From Lachnospiraceae bacterium (GTDB taxonomy: Bacteria; Bacillota; Clostridia; Lachnospirales; Lachnospiraceae), in assembly GCA_017405805.1 (NCBI GenBank), contig JAFQZU010000011.1:1-62108 (forward strand): 62,108 bases of DNA, written 5' to 3'. A program made the translations under genes and the position numbers. This document shows, one piece after another, positions 16,315 through 26,020 of the stretch. Under the pieces are notes generated by a model. The model saw only the letters and a list, made by a program, of their open reading frames with translations. It was not told the origin of the DNA and made no database searches. The number at the start of each line of letters is the position of its first letter. The first letter of the stretch is position 1.

Positions 16315-17733
16315 TCAGAAGGGGAACCCTCCTCCGAAACCGCCCATGCCGCCGGGTCCGCCAAGGCCGCCGAAACCGCCCATACCGCCAAAAGGATTGC
16401 CTCTCCGGCGCTTTCCCTTCTTCGACCTTCCCATGGTCTGCTTCATCATCTTCTGCATCTGCGTGAACTGCTTGATGAAGCGGTTGACGGAAGCGATGTC
16501 GTTGCCGGATCCCTTCGCGATCCGGAACTTTCTCTGGGGCGTCAGGAGCTTCGGGTTGGCCCGCTCCTCCGGCGTCATGCTCAGGACCATGGCCTCCAGA
16601 TGCTTGAGCTGCTTGTCGTCGATCGCGTCCTCGATCTGGGACTTGTCGATGCCCATGCCGGGCATCATGCCGAGGATACTGGAAAGTCCGCCCATCTTAC
16701 GCATCTGCTGCATGCTGTTCAGATAATCGTTGAAGTCGAACTTGCCCTTCCTGAGATGGGAAGCCATCTCGCGGGACTGTTCCTCGTCCTCCTTGTCCAG
16801 CGCCTCCTGCGCCTTGTCGATCAGCGTCAGCACGTCTCCCATGCCCAGGATCCTTCCTGCCATCCGGTCGGGGTGGAACTGTTCCAGGTCGGAGAGCTTT
16901 TCACCCATACCCACGTACAGGATCAGCTTTCCCGTGACCGCCTTGACAGAGAGCGCCGCACCGCCTCGGGTATCGCCGTCCATCTTGGTGAGGATCACGC
17001 CGTCGACGCCGACCTTCTCGTCAAAAGTCTTCGCCACGTTGACCGCTTCCTGACCGGTCATGGCGTCCACCACGAGCAGCGTCTGGTGCACGGTGACAGC
17101 CTTCTTGATGTCCTCCAGCTCGTCCATCATCTTCTCATCGATCTGCAGACGGCCCGCCGTGTCCAGAAAGACGAGGTTCTCGCCGTTCTTCTCGGCGTGT
17201 TCGATGGCGGCTCTGGCGATCTGCGCCGGCTTGTATTTGTCTCCCATGGAGAAGACCTCTACGCCCTGCTTCTCGCCGTTGACCTGGAGCTGCTTGATGG
17301 CGGCCGGACGATAGATGTCCAGTGCCACAAGAAGCGGCTTCTTGCCCTTTTGCTTGAACTTGCCGGCCAGCTTCGCCGCGGTGGTCGTCTTACCTGCGCC
17401 CTGGAGACCTGCCATCATGACGACCGTCATCTGTTTGCCCGGCTGAAGCTCGAGCTCCGTCGTCTCCGATCCCATGAGACTGATCATCTCCTCGTTGACG
17501 ATCTTGATGACCATCTGGGCCGGATTGAGGCCGTTCATGACCTCTTCGCCGATGGCGCGCGCCTCGATGGACCGGACGAACTGCCGCACCACCTTGAAGT
17601 TGACGTCCGCCTCTAAAAGCGCCATCTTGACTTCCTTCATGGCCGCTTTGACGTCACTCTCCGTAAGCCTGCCTTTGCCGCGAAGCTTTTCAAATATATT
17701 ATTCAGTTTGTCTGTAAGCGAGTCAAAAGCCAT
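16315..17733 (-). CDS. ffh: Signal recognition particle protein Ffh (SRP54)
   Basis: GTPase of the signal recognition particle that delivers nascent membrane proteins to FtsY. 472 aa: N domain (about 1-90), G domain with GLQGAGKTT, DTAGRL and TKMDGDTRGG, and the methionine-rich M domain (MQQMRKMGGLSSILGMMPGMG, then GSGNDIASVNRFIKQFTQMQKMMKQ). The tail is a Gly/Phe/Met low-complexity stretch of about 25 residues (GGMGGFGGLGGPGG). It starts right after ylxM; the ylxM stop and ffh start are directly adjacent. Confidence 0.97.
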   Translation of the reverse strand: MAFDSLTDKLNNIFEKLRGKGRLTESDVKAAMKEVKMALLEADVNFKVVRQFVRSIEARAIGEEVMNGLNPAQMVIKIVNEEMISLMGSETTELELQPGKQMTVVMMAGLQGAGKTTTAAKLAGKFKQKGKKPLLVALDIYRPAAIKQLQVNGEKQGVEVFSMGDKYKPAQIARAAIEHAEKNGENLVFLDTAGRLQIDEKMMDELEDIKKAVTVHQTLLVVDAMTGQEAVNVAKTFDEKVGVDGVILTKMDGDTRGGAALSVKAVTGKLILYVGMGEKLSDLEQFHPDRMAGRILGMGDVLTLIDKAQEALDKEDEEQSREMASHLRKGKFDFNDYLNSMQQMRKMGGLSSILGMMPGMGIDKSQIEDAIDDKQLKHLEAMVLSMTPEERANPKLLTPQRKFRIAKGSGNDIASVNRFIKQFTQMQKMMKQTMGRSKKGKRRRGNPFGGMGGFGGLGGPGGMGGFGGGFPF

Positions 17734-18072
17734 TTAGCGCAAATCCCTCCGGATCCTTTCTGCCAGTTTCCCGGCTTCCTCTGCCACCTCCGGATCCCTG
17801 ATCCGGCCGCCCAGCTCCTCCAGCGCCTCCGCGTCTGCCTCCAGCCTCTGAAAGCGGGCGATCAGTCCCAGCTTGCTGTCATATTTCTGCAGGATCGAAG
17901 TGCAGCGCCGGAGCAGGTCGTGCACCGCCTGCCTGCTGATCCCGTCCTCCTCCGCGATCTCGATCAGGGAGAGGTTCTCGTAGACAGCTTTCTCATATAT
18001 GTGCTGCTGATGGCTGGTCAGGAGCGACCCGTAGAAATCGTACAGAAGACCCTGTTCCACGATTTTTTCCAT
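17734..18072 (-). CDS. ylxM: SRP-associated helix-turn-helix protein YlxM (UPF0122)
   Basis: 112-aa sigma-factor-like HTH protein usually encoded before ffh; in streptococci it modulates SRP. Conserved residues include LYDFYGSLLTSHQQ and LSLIEIAEEDGISRQAVHDLLRRC. Unusually, no Shine-Dalgarno is present: the -10 hexamer of the promoter at 18083-18111 ends only about 10 bases before the ATG, so the mRNA should be leaderless or nearly so. It heads the ylxM-ffh-rpsP-khpA-rimM-trmD operon. Confidence 0.93.
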   Translation of the reverse strand: MEKIVEQGLLYDFYGSLLTSHQQHIYEKAVYENLSLIEIAEEDGISRQAVHDLLRRCTSILQKYDSKLGLIARFQRLEADAEALEELGGRIRDPEVAEEAGKLAERIRRDLR

Positions 18073-18082
18073 AGCATTGACT

Positions 18083-18111
18083 ATTCTACAGTCCGCCCGC
18101 CGCTATGTCAA
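18083..18111 (-). promoter_or_regulatory. SigA promoter for the ylxM-ffh operon
   Basis: Minus-strand TTGACA (18106-18111), 17-bp spacer, TAGAAT (18083-18088). The expected start is 3-7 bases before the ylxM ATG. Confidence 0.8.
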
Positions 18112-18135
18112 GTAAATTTTCTTTACAAATATTTT

Positions 18136-19212
18136 TTACTCTTCCCCACGCTGCATTTCGAGAAGCATCCGCGCCTCTCCGTCGATGCCGGATACATTTC
18201 CCGACACACTGTATTCCCACCACTTGAAGGCGTAGGGATAGACCGAAGGGTCTGTCGTCCCCGTCAGCCACTTGTCCACATCCTCGAACTCCGACAGATC
18301 GAGCATGATATTGAGTGAGGCAGCGCTTCCGCACAGGACCGGCGTGTGTCCCGCTTCCCTGATCTTCCCGCAGAAGACCTTCGCGCAGGTCGTCCAGCTG
18401 CCGGCGCTCATGCCCGCCAGCGGATCGTCGGCGTCCGGCACTTCCAGACAGGCCGCCACTACACAGGGCTCGGTGAGGCCGGAGGGAATGAGCGACAGCG
18501 CCATCTCGGCTTCCCGATCCGCTTCCTCGGCCGTCATGGCGTCCAGATCCGCATAAAACCCGATCCGGATGCCGGCCTGCATCGCCTGCGCGGCGTAGTC
18601 GCGCGCGCGCTCGTCCTCCTCATAAGACACGGCGCCGCTCTCGTCCCGCTCTGCCGAAAGGGCGCGCAGCATGGCGAAGCTCACCTGGTCCTCGACGGCG
18701 CTCTCCCAGTCTATATTCCCGCTCTCCTGTGAGACGGCGACACCGCAGAGCGCGCGGATCCGCGAATCGTCACCGGCATACACCATCCTTCCGCTCTCAT
18801 CCTCCGCAAAGGACCCCCTCGGATAGGGATTGGCGGCGAGATTGCCCTGCAGCGGATAGAAGAAATATCTGCCGTCGTGGACGACGACCACTGTCTCGGG
18901 AAAGATCTCGCGCAGCATGGACAGCATGCTGTTGCCCGATTCGAGCGAGGACTGGATCTGCAGCATGACGTTCCTTCTCTCCGTCGCGCGTGCCTGCAGC
19001 ACGGCGCGGTCCATATCGGTCTGGGTGTAAAGGACCTCGTCGCCGTCCGATCCGGACTCCTCCATGCGCGCTTCCAGTCTCTGCACGCGCAGGAACAGGA
19101 TCAGGCAGACGATCAGCGAGATCAGGATCATGCTGCACAAAAAGATGATATTCAGAAAGTATCCTGTCCGGTTATTATTGTGCTCCCGGGATGTCTCAGG
19201 ATGATTGGCCAT
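18136..19212 (-). CDS. Membrane-anchored GH25-like (lysozyme-fold) protein lacking catalytic Asp residues
   Basis: 358 aa. Residues 19-42 form one transmembrane helix after a short polar N-terminus, followed by a charged, probably coiled-coil segment (44-100) and a domain resembling GH25 muramidase from about 155 onward. GVAVSQESGNIDWESA matches the family's GIDVSxxxGxIDW start, AGIRIGFYADLDAMTAEEA the second strand-helix, and YPYAFKWWEYSVSGNVSGIDG the family end. The expected first Asp is Ala159 and the DxE pair is Cys255-Leu-Glu257, so two of three acidic catalytic residues are missing. It probably binds rather than cleaves cell-wall glycan (inference). It stands between ylxM and the dehydratase gene. 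Confidence 0.75.
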   Translation of the reverse strand: MANHPETSREHNNNRTGYFLNIIFLCSMILISLIVCLILFLRVQRLEARMEESGSDGDEVLYTQTDMDRAVLQARATERRNVMLQIQSSLESGNSMLSMLREIFPETVVVVHDGRYFFYPLQGNLAANPYPRGSFAEDESGRMVYAGDDSRIRALCGVAVSQESGNIDWESAVEDQVSFAMLRALSAERDESGAVSYEEDERARDYAAQAMQAGIRIGFYADLDAMTAEEADREAEMALSLIPSGLTEPCVVAACLEVPDADDPLAGMSAGSWTTCAKVFCGKIREAGHTPVLCGSAASLNIMLDLSEFEDVDKWLTGTTDPSVYPYAFKWWEYSVSGNVSGIDGEARMLLEMQRGEE

Positions 19213-19252
19213 TTTCCTTCGACCTCTCTCTCATTTTTCGTGCGCCCGCACC

Positions 19253-20476
19253 TCAGATACTGGTCACGCTGACCTGTCTGGGGCGGTACCCGTTCTCCTC
19301 AAGCGACGCGATAATGGCGTTCTTGTGTTCCGTGCCGAAGGCCTCCAGCGTGATCCGCAGCTCCACGGCGGCGCTTCGGTTGATGGAGACGAACTGGTTG
19401 TGCTCGAGTTTGATGACGTTTCCGTTCGCCTCGGCGATGATGCCGGATACCCGGCACAGTTCGCCCGGCTTGTCGGGCAGAAGGACGGACACCGTGAAGA
19501 TCCTGTCCCGCATGATCAGTCCCTGCTGCACCACGCTGGACATGGTGATGACATCCATGTTGCCGCCGCTGAGGACGGCGACGACTTTTTTGTCGCGGCA
19601 GTCGATGTACTTGAGGGCCGCGACCGTCAGAAGGCCGGAGTTTTCCACCACCATCTTGTGATTCTCGACGACATCCAGGAAGGAGACCACCAGGTCCTCG
19701 TCCGGCACCGTGATCACCTCGTCCAGGTTCTGCTGCAGATACGGAAAAACATGACTTCCCGGCGTCTTTACGGCCGTGCCGTCCGCTATGGTGTTCACGC
19801 TGGGAAGTGTCACCACGTGTCCCTCCCTGAGGGAGGCCTGCAGGCAGGCCGCGCCCTGCGGCTCCACGCCGATCACCTTGATGTTGGGCTTGAGGAGCTT
19901 GGCCAGGGTCGATACGCCCGTGGCGAGACCGCCGCCGCCCACCGGGACCAGGATGATATCCGTGAGCGGAAGATCCTTTATGATCTCCATGGCGATGGTG
20001 CCCTGACCGGCCGCCACGTCGGGATCGTCAAAAGGATGGATAAAGGTATATCCGTATTCCTCCGCCAGCGCGTGCGCGTGCTCGCTGGATTCGTCGTACA
20101 CGTCCCCGTAAAGGACGACGTCCGCGCCCAGCGCCTTGGTCCGGTTCACTTTAATAAGGGGCGTCGTCGTCGGCATTACGATCGTGGCCGAAGCCCCGAA
20201 TTCCCGCGCCGCGTAGGCTACGCCCTGCGCGTGGTTGCCCGCGGAAGCCGTGATCAGCCCTCTCTCCCGCTCCTCGGGGGAAAGCGTGCTGATCTTGTAA
20301 TAGGCGCCGCGCACCTTATAGGCGCCGGTCCGCTGCATGTTTTCCGGCTTCAGATATATTTTTCCGCCCGTGATCTCACTCAGGTAATCGGAATAGATCA
20401 GCTCCGTATCCAGCGTCACTCTCCCGACGACCTCGCAGGCCTCCTCGAATTTCTTCAGTGTCAGTGCATTGTCCAT
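19253..20476 (-). CDS. ilvA: Threonine ammonia-lyase (threonine dehydratase) with C-terminal ACT domain
   Basis: PLP enzyme deaminating threonine to 2-oxobutyrate, the isoleucine precursor or a catabolic intermediate. 407 aa starting MDNALTLKKF; AGGAGG lies 8 bases upstream, and an earlier in-frame ATG has no site. The PLP lysine is in RTGAYKVRGA, with SAGNHAQGVA and the glycine loop VPVGGGGLATG. Residues about 330-407 form one ACT domain (FTVSVLLPDKPGELCRVSGIIAE). The single ACT domain resembles TdcB-like short enzymes rather than E. coli IlvA. It lies 6 bases after ftsY. Confidence 0.93.
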   Translation of the reverse strand: MDNALTLKKFEEACEVVGRVTLDTELIYSDYLSEITGGKIYLKPENMQRTGAYKVRGAYYKISTLSPEERERGLITASAGNHAQGVAYAAREFGASATIVMPTTTPLIKVNRTKALGADVVLYGDVYDESSEHAHALAEEYGYTFIHPFDDPDVAAGQGTIAMEIIKDLPLTDIILVPVGGGGLATGVSTLAKLLKPNIKVIGVEPQGAACLQASLREGHVVTLPSVNTIADGTAVKTPGSHVFPYLQQNLDEVITVPDEDLVVSFLDVVENHKMVVENSGLLTVAALKYIDCRDKKVVAVLSGGNMDVITMSSVVQQGLIMRDRIFTVSVLLPDKPGELCRVSGIIAEANGNVIKLEHNQFVSINRSAAVELRITLEAFGTEHKNAIIASLEENGYRPRQVSVTSI

Positions 20477-20506
20477 GACGATCCCTCCTGCCGCATCCAT
20501 TGTCCC

Positions 20507-21433
20507 TTACTTGGAATCCCTGTAGAACAGCGCGTCCACGAACTCATCCGGGTTGAAGCGCTGCAGATCCTCTATTTTCTCGCCCACGCCGATATACTTG
20601 ACCGGCACGTCCAGCTCCGCGTGCACCGCGATGGCGATTCCGCCCTTGGCTGTGCCGTCCATCTTGGTCAGGACGATCCCGGTCAGCTTTGTCACCGAGG
20701 CAAATTCCCTCGCCTGGAAGATGGCGTTCTGGCCCGTCGTGCCGTCCAGGACGACCCAGTTCTCGCGGAAGCACCCGGGATACTCCCTGGTGATGATCCG
20801 GTCGATCTTGGAGAGCTCCGCCATCAGGTTTTTCTTGTTGTGAAGGCGGCCCGCCGTATCCACGAGAAGGATATCCGTCCCTCTTGCCTTGGCGGCCTGT
20901 ACCGCATCGTAGACGACGCTGGCGGGGTCGGACCCCTCGTTTGCGCTGATGATATCGACGCCGGCCCTCCTGGCCCACGCCGTCAGCTGCTCATTCGCCG
21001 CCGCGCGGAAGGTATCCGCGGACGCGATCAGGACCTTTTTTCCTTCCTTTTTGTAGTTGGCAGCCAGCTTGCCGACCGAGGTCGTCTTGCCTACGCCGTT
21101 TACCCCGATCACCAGGATAACCGCGGGGCCGTTCTCGAAGTCGTAGGCAGCCTTGCCCACGCGCATCTTGTTGCGGATGGCCAGGATCAGCTCCTGCCGG
21201 CAGTCCGGGCAGTATTTGATCCGCTCGTCCCTCACCTTCTCGCGCAGATCGTCCAGAAGCTCCTCCGTGGTCTGCACGCCGATGTCCCCCATGATCATGG
21301 TCTCTTCCAGTTCCTCCAGGAAATCCTCGCTCACCTTCTCGTAGCCGTAGGTATTGAAGATCTGGTCCATGCTTTCCGTGAAGTTGGCGCGCGTCTTGGA
21401 AAGTCCCGCCTTCAGGCGCTCAAAAAATCCCAT
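20507..21433 (-). CDS. ftsY: SRP receptor GTPase FtsY
   Basis: Membrane-associated partner of Ffh. 308 aa with a short N region (no long acidic A domain), then the NG domain: GVNGVGKTTSVGKLA, DTAGRLHNKKNL, TKMDGTAKGGIAI and the terminal YIGVGEKIEDLQRFNPDEFVDALF. It follows smc after 47 bases in the rnc-smc-ftsY order typical of Firmicutes. Confidence 0.97.
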   Translation of the reverse strand: MGFFERLKAGLSKTRANFTESMDQIFNTYGYEKVSEDFLEELEETMIMGDIGVQTTEELLDDLREKVRDERIKYCPDCRQELILAIRNKMRVGKAAYDFENGPAVILVIGVNGVGKTTSVGKLAANYKKEGKKVLIASADTFRAAANEQLTAWARRAGVDIISANEGSDPASVVYDAVQAAKARGTDILLVDTAGRLHNKKNLMAELSKIDRIITREYPGCFRENWVVLDGTTGQNAIFQAREFASVTKLTGIVLTKMDGTAKGGIAIAVHAELDVPVKYIGVGEKIEDLQRFNPDEFVDALFYRDSK

Positions 21434-21480
21434 TCATTCCTCCGTTTCACAGCCGGCCGCGGCACCCCGCCGGAGTGTCC

Positions 21481-24400
21481 TCAGTCAGCCAGCTCCTCGT
21501 CGTTGATAAGATCCACGCTCACAAGCGTAGAGATTCCCTTTTCCTGCATCGTGATGCCGTACAGCCTGTCCGCCTCGTTCATGGTCCCCCTCCTGTGGGT
21601 GATCACGATAAACTGCGTATTCTCCGTCAATTTGTGCAGATAGCCGGCAAAACGGGTCACATTGCTCTCATCCAGCGCCGCCTCGATCTCGTCCAGAAGA
21701 CAGAAGGGCGACGGCTTCAGGTTCTGTATGGCAAAGAGTAAGGCGATGGCCGTCAGCGCCTTCTCCCCGCCGGAGAGCTGCATCATATTCTGCAGCTTTT
21801 TGCCCGGCGGCTGCGCGATGACGCGCACGCCGGCCTCCAGTATATCCGCGTCCTCCATGAGCTCCAGGCGCCCTTTTCCGCCTCCGAACATGACGCGGAA
21901 CACGCTGTCGAATTCCACCTGGATCCTGGAGAACTGCTCCAGGAACTGCCGGCGCATGGCCGTGTCCAGCTCCTCTATGATCCCGGACAGGTTCTCGGCC
22001 GCCTGCGTCAGGTCGTCGTACTGGCCCTTGAGGAAGGTGTAGCGCTCCATGAGCGTGCGGTATTCCTCGATGGCGTCGACGTTGACGCTTCCCAGGGCCT
22101 TGATCCTCGCCCGGCCCTCGGAGATCTCCTTCCTAAGCTGCTCGAGATCCGTCAGCGTCTCGTCCCGCAGCGCTGCGGCGTCGGACCGCGTGATCTCGTA
22201 CTCCTCCCACATGTAGGAGGCGCGGGAATCCAGCTGCTCCTGCAGTCTCTCCCTGCGGCTCTGCAGACGCAGGCACTCCTTTTCCAGGACATTTACGTCG
22301 CGGGAGATCTCTTCCCTGTGCCGGATCAGCTTGTTCAGCCTGACGCTCAGGCCGTCCCGCTCCTCATTTTTTTCCTTGAGCAGACGTTCGCCTTCGCCCC
22401 GGTCGGTGTCGGAACCCTCCAGCTGCCCCTGCAGCTCTGCGATCTCCTGCTCTCTGCGGACAATGATGCCGCTGCCCTGCGAAAGGGAGCGCTCCAGTTC
22501 CTCCAGCTCCGATTGAAAGCGCTGCAGTTCCTCCCCGGCGCGCGCCAGGTTCTGCTGCTCGAAATCCTGTTTCTGCAGGATCACTTCCCGCTCCGTCTCT
22601 CTCCTTGAATACTCCTGTGTGCGGCGGCTCTCTTCCTCCCGCAAAAGAGTAAGTTCCGTAGTAAGCTTTTCGCTCTCCGCGGACAGGGCCTGTTCCTGCT
22701 CCCCGGATCTCTCCAGGGCTTTTCCGGCTTCCTCTCTGCGTGCCTCCAGGTCCTGTTTTTTCGCCCGAAGCTCCTCCAGGCTCCTGCGGAGCGCCTGTTC
22801 GTCCGTGGCGGTCTCCTCCTGCCTGGCCTGTTCCTGAGCGATGCGCATGCGCACGGTATTCTGATGAAGCACCAGCTCCTGCTGGCGCCTGCTGTTCTCC
22901 TCAAGCTTCGCGCGGACCTCGGTCCTGCGCTCCTTGATCTGTGAAATGGCCTTCTCGTGTCCGTCGGCTTCCTCCAGCAAAGAGGCCACCTGCACCCTGA
23001 GCTCCGCCATCTCGCGCCGTCTGCCGAGGAGATTGCTGCTGTTGCGGAAGGTGCCGCCGCTGATGGCGCCGCCCGGCGTAAAGAGTTCGCCTTCGAGCGT
23101 GACCATCCGCAGGCTCCGGTTATATTTTCTCGAGACCGCGGCCGCGTGCTCGAAGTTATCCACGATCAGGATCCTTCCGAGCAGGAAAGAGGCGACGGGC
23201 CGATACTTATCCTCCGTCATGACCAGGGTGTCGGCAAGACCGATCACGCCGGGCTCGGAGAGGGCTTTTTTCTCGCGGAAGGGCTGCGGCTTCGAGATGC
23301 CGGACAGAGGAAGAAAAGTCGCTCTGCCCGCCTTCTCCCGCTTGAGCAGATCGATCATCCTGCGGGCGGTCTCCGTATCCTCCACGACGATATTCTGGAT
23401 GCTCCCGCCGAGGGCAGTCTCCACGGCGGTCTCGTACTGTCTCTGCGTCTTGATCAGGTCCGCCACGACGCCTATGACGCGGGGCTCCTGCTTTTTCTGC
23501 TGCATGATCCGGCGGACGCTCCCGCCGTATCCCTCATACCGCTCTGTCAGGTTGATGAGGGCGTCCAGTCTGGACCGCTCCCTGTGATATGCCTGGCGGG
23601 CTTTCTGCAGGGCCTCGTCCTCGTTTCCGAGTTTTACCTTGAATCCGGCCACTTCTTCTTCCAGCGCGGCCGCGAGGTCCCTCGCCTCCTTCATCTGTCC
23701 GGAATCCCGCTCAAACTCTTCCCGCAGGGTCTTCAGTACGTCGACCTGGGCCGCCTGATCGGTGCGGGCCTTCGCCAGATTCTGTTCCGCCTCCGCAATG
23801 CTCTGCTCGCACTGGGCCTGCATGGTCTCAATGCTTGCCGTCCTGGAGCGGAGGGTCGCCCGCTCATCCAGAAGTTCCAGATTCTTTGTGCGGATTTCCT
23901 GTTCCCTGTCTGACGCGGCGCGGATCCTGTCGGAGAGCGCTTCGAGGGTCTCTTTCGCCTTCTCGTTCTCCTGCGACAGTGTCTGCACCTGCTCGTCTAT
24001 GGCAGCTTTGCGGCTTTTTATCTCATCCCGCTGTACTTCCCGCTGCCGGATCTCCTCCCGGACCAGGGCCTGCCTCGTCTGGAAATGATCTGCTTCCGAC
24101 TGCGCAGCGCGGATCTGCTCCTGATAGACCTTGATGTCGCCCTCGATCCGGCTTCGGAGGATCCCCGCGTCCGTCACGCGGTTTCTCTGCGTCTCGATCT
24201 CCTTCTCCAGCACGTCGATGCGGGCGCGCACGGTCTCGTACTCCTCCCCGCTCTTATCGTATTCCGTGCGTGAAGCGTCCAGGTTATCCTGCGCGATCGT
24301 CTCCTTTTCGGAGATCTGTTCCAGTTCCTCCAGATTGCGGCTGTTCTCCATGAGGAAAACATTCACTTCAAGCTTTTTGAGGCTCTCCTTCTCCCGCAGA

Positions 24401-25044
24401 TAGATCTTGGCCTTCTCGGACTGTTTCTCGAGGGAGGGCACCTGTTTTTCCAGTTCTGAGAGAATGTCGCTGACGCGGACCATGTTCTCTTCCTCGCTGG
24501 CCAGCTTTTTGAGCGTGAGATCTTTTCTCCGCTTGAACTTGACGATTCCCACTGCCTCGTCAAAAAGCTCTCTCCGGTCCTCGGGCTTGTCGCTGAGGAT
24601 TTTGTCGATCTGCCCCTGCCCGATGATGGAATACCCTTCCTTTCCTATACCTGTGTCATAGAAGAGTTCATTTATATCGCGCAGACGGCAGGCAGTCCCG
24701 TTCAGGAGATATTCGCTCTCGCCGCTCCGGTAAAGCCTGCGCGCCACCGTCACCTCGGTGTAGTCCGTGGGCAGTTTGTGGTCGGAGTTGTCCAGCGTGA
24801 TCGCGACATAGGCAAAGCCCAGCGGTTTTCGGGACTCCGTCCCGGCAAAAATCACATCCTGCATGGATGCGCCGCGGAGCTGTTTGATCCTCTGTTCTCC
24901 CAGCACCCAGCGCACCGCGTCCGCGACGTTGCTCTTGCCGCTGCCGTTGGGGCCCACTATGCCGGTGATCCCGTTATGAAAGTCAAATCTGATCTTATTG
25001 GCAAAGGATTTGAAACCCTGGATCTCAATGCTCTTTAAATACAT
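21481..25044 (-). CDS. smc: Chromosome segregation protein SMC
   Basis: Condensin ATPase that organises and segregates chromosomes. 1187 aa, the full family length. N-terminal head with Walker [14 protein letters not shown] (residues about 32-44); long coiled coils flank a hinge near 510-660 ([12 protein letters not shown]...[13 protein letters not shown]). The C-terminal head has the signature [18 protein letters not shown] and Walker [17 protein letters not shown]. It starts 3 bases after rnc. No scpA/scpB in the window. Confidence 0.98.
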   Translation of the reverse strand: MYLKSIEIQGFKSFANKIRFDFHNGITGIVGPNGSGKSNVADAVRWVLGEQRIKQLRGASMQDVIFAGTESRKPLGFAYVAITLDNSDHKLPTDYTEVTVARRLYRSGESEYLLNGTACRLRDINELFYDTGIGKEGYSIIGQGQIDKILSDKPEDRRELFDEAVGIVKFKRRKDLTLKKLASEEENMVRVSDILSELEKQVPSLEKQSEKAKIYLREKESLKKLEVNVFLMENSRNLEELEQISEKETIAQDNLDASRTEYDKSGEEYETVRARIDVLEKEIETQRNRVTDAGILRSRIEGDIKVYQEQIRAAQSEADHFQTRQALVREEIRQREVQRDEIKSRKAAIDEQVQTLSQENEKAKETLEALSDRIRAASDREQEIRTKNLELLDERATLRSRTASIETMQAQCEQSIAEAEQNLAKARTDQAAQVDVLKTLREEFERDSGQMKEARDLAAALEEEVAGFKVKLGNEDEALQKARQAYHRERSRLDALINLTERYEGYGGSVRRIMQQKKQEPRVIGVVADLIKTQRQYETAVETALGGSIQNIVVEDTETARRMIDLLKREKAGRATFLPLSGISKPQPFREKKALSEPGVIGLADTLVMTEDKYRPVASFLLGRILIVDNFEHAAAVSRKYNRSLRMVTLEGELFTPGGAISGGTFRNSSNLLGRRREMAELRVQVASLLEEADGHEKAISQIKERRTEVRAKLEENSRRQQELVLHQNTVRMRIAQEQARQEETATDEQALRRSLEELRAKKQDLEARREEAGKALERSGEQEQALSAESEKLTTELTLLREEESRRTQEYSRRETEREVILQKQDFEQQNLARAGEELQRFQSELEELERSLSQGSGIIVRREQEIAELQGQLEGSDTDRGEGERLLKEKNEERDGLSVRLNKLIRHREEISRDVNVLEKECLRLQSRRERLQEQLDSRASYMWEEYEITRSDAAALRDETLTDLEQLRKEISEGRARIKALGSVNVDAIEEYRTLMERYTFLKGQYDDLTQAAENLSGIIEELDTAMRRQFLEQFSRIQVEFDSVFRVMFGGGKGRLELMEDADILEAGVRVIAQPPGKKLQNMMQLSGGEKALTAIALLFAIQNLKPSPFCLLDEIEAALDESNVTRFAGYLHKLTENTQFIVITHRRGTMNEADRLYGITMQEKGISTLVSVDLINDEELAD

Positions 25045-25047
25045 ATA

Positions 25048-25734
25048 TTACAGTTCCTGTCCGCGCAGCGCCTTGTAGGCCGCCTGCTGCTCTGCCGCTT
25101 TTTTGGAGCGGCCCGTTCCTCTGGCCGCAAGCTTTCCGCCCAGCATGACGCCGGCTACATACCGCTTGTCATGCTCGGGGCCTTTTTCATCCAGGATCTC
25201 ATATCTGATCCGGATCCCCTTCGCCTGCATCTTTTCCTGGAGCGCGGTCTTCGCGTCGTAAAACAGCACGCGGTTCTCATGGTCGCTGAGAATAAAGCGC
25301 ATGATAAAAGCCCGCGCGGGAGCAAGCTCCCCGCAGTCCAGATAAATGGCTCCTATGATTGCCTCCACCACGTCGGCCAGGATCGATTCCTTGTGCCTGC
25401 CGCCGCAGGCCTCTTCCCCCTTGCCGAGCCGGATGAACTCCGAGAGGCCGATCTGGGAAGCGCTGGCGTCCAGCGCCTGTTCGCAGACGAGAGAGGCGCG
25501 CATGCGGGTCAGTTCCCCTTCCCGCTTGTCAGGATATTGTCCGTACAGAAAAGCGCTGGAGACCATCTCAAGGATCGAATCCCCGAGAAACTCCAGCCTT
25601 TCATAATCCGTATAATCGTGCAGTTTCTGTTCATTGGCAAAGGACGTATGGGTCAGCGCGCTCTGCAGCAAATTCCGGTTCCGGAAGCGATAACCGATAC
25701 GTCCCTCCAATTCTGTCAGGTCCAGACGATGCAT
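25048..25734 (-). CDS. rnc: Ribonuclease III
   Basis: Double-stranded RNA endonuclease for rRNA and mRNA processing. 228 aa: RNase III domain with the signature YERLEFLGDSILEMV and the second acidic cluster ADVVEAIIGAIYLD, then a dsRNA-binding domain (about 155-228; DAKTALQEKMQAKGI...RGTGRSKKAAEQQAAYKAL). Its ATG overlaps the acpP stop codon by one base. Confidence 0.97.
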   Translation of the reverse strand: MHRLDLTELEGRIGYRFRNRNLLQSALTHTSFANEQKLHDYTDYERLEFLGDSILEMVSSAFLYGQYPDKREGELTRMRASLVCEQALDASASQIGLSEFIRLGKGEEACGGRHKESILADVVEAIIGAIYLDCGELAPARAFIMRFILSDHENRVLFYDAKTALQEKMQAKGIRIRYEILDEKGPEHDKRYVAGVMLGGKLAARGTGRSKKAAEQQAAYKALRGQEL

Positions 25735-25976
25735 TACGCCTCCCCGGTCGCGTTCTTGATCAGTTCCAGTGCCTCCCCTACGGTCGTCACCTTGGAAGCC
25801 ACGTCAAAATCGACCCTGACATCATACTCCTCTTCAATGCCCATGATAATGGACGCCACGTCCAGCGAATCCGCTCCCAGGTCATTGTCAAAGGTGGATT
25901 CCTCTTTGATTTCAGATGGATCAATTCCCAGTACGTCTGCGATGATTGCTCTGAGCTTTTCAAAATCCTGATCCAT
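25734..25976 (-). CDS. acpP: Acyl carrier protein
   Basis: 80-aa acidic carrier. The phosphopantetheine serine is Ser37 in GADSLDVAS. Position between plsX and rnc identifies it as the primary fatty-acid ACP; PlsX, next upstream, takes acyl groups from it. Confidence 0.95.
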   Translation of the reverse strand: MDQDFEKLRAIIADVLGIDPSEIKEESTFDNDLGADSLDVASIIMGIEEEYDVRVDFDVASKVTTVGEALELIKNATGEA

Positions 25977-26020
25977 GTTGATCTCCTTTCAATAATGAAG
26001 ACTTTCCACATGAGGCCATG

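Noticed and set aside
19205-21643. 812-codon open frame on the plus strand
   Set aside because: It runs antisense to ilvA, ftsY and the end of smc, which have strong family motifs and ribosome sites. High-GC third positions of the real genes keep the opposite frame open; the translation is low-complexity and matches no family.
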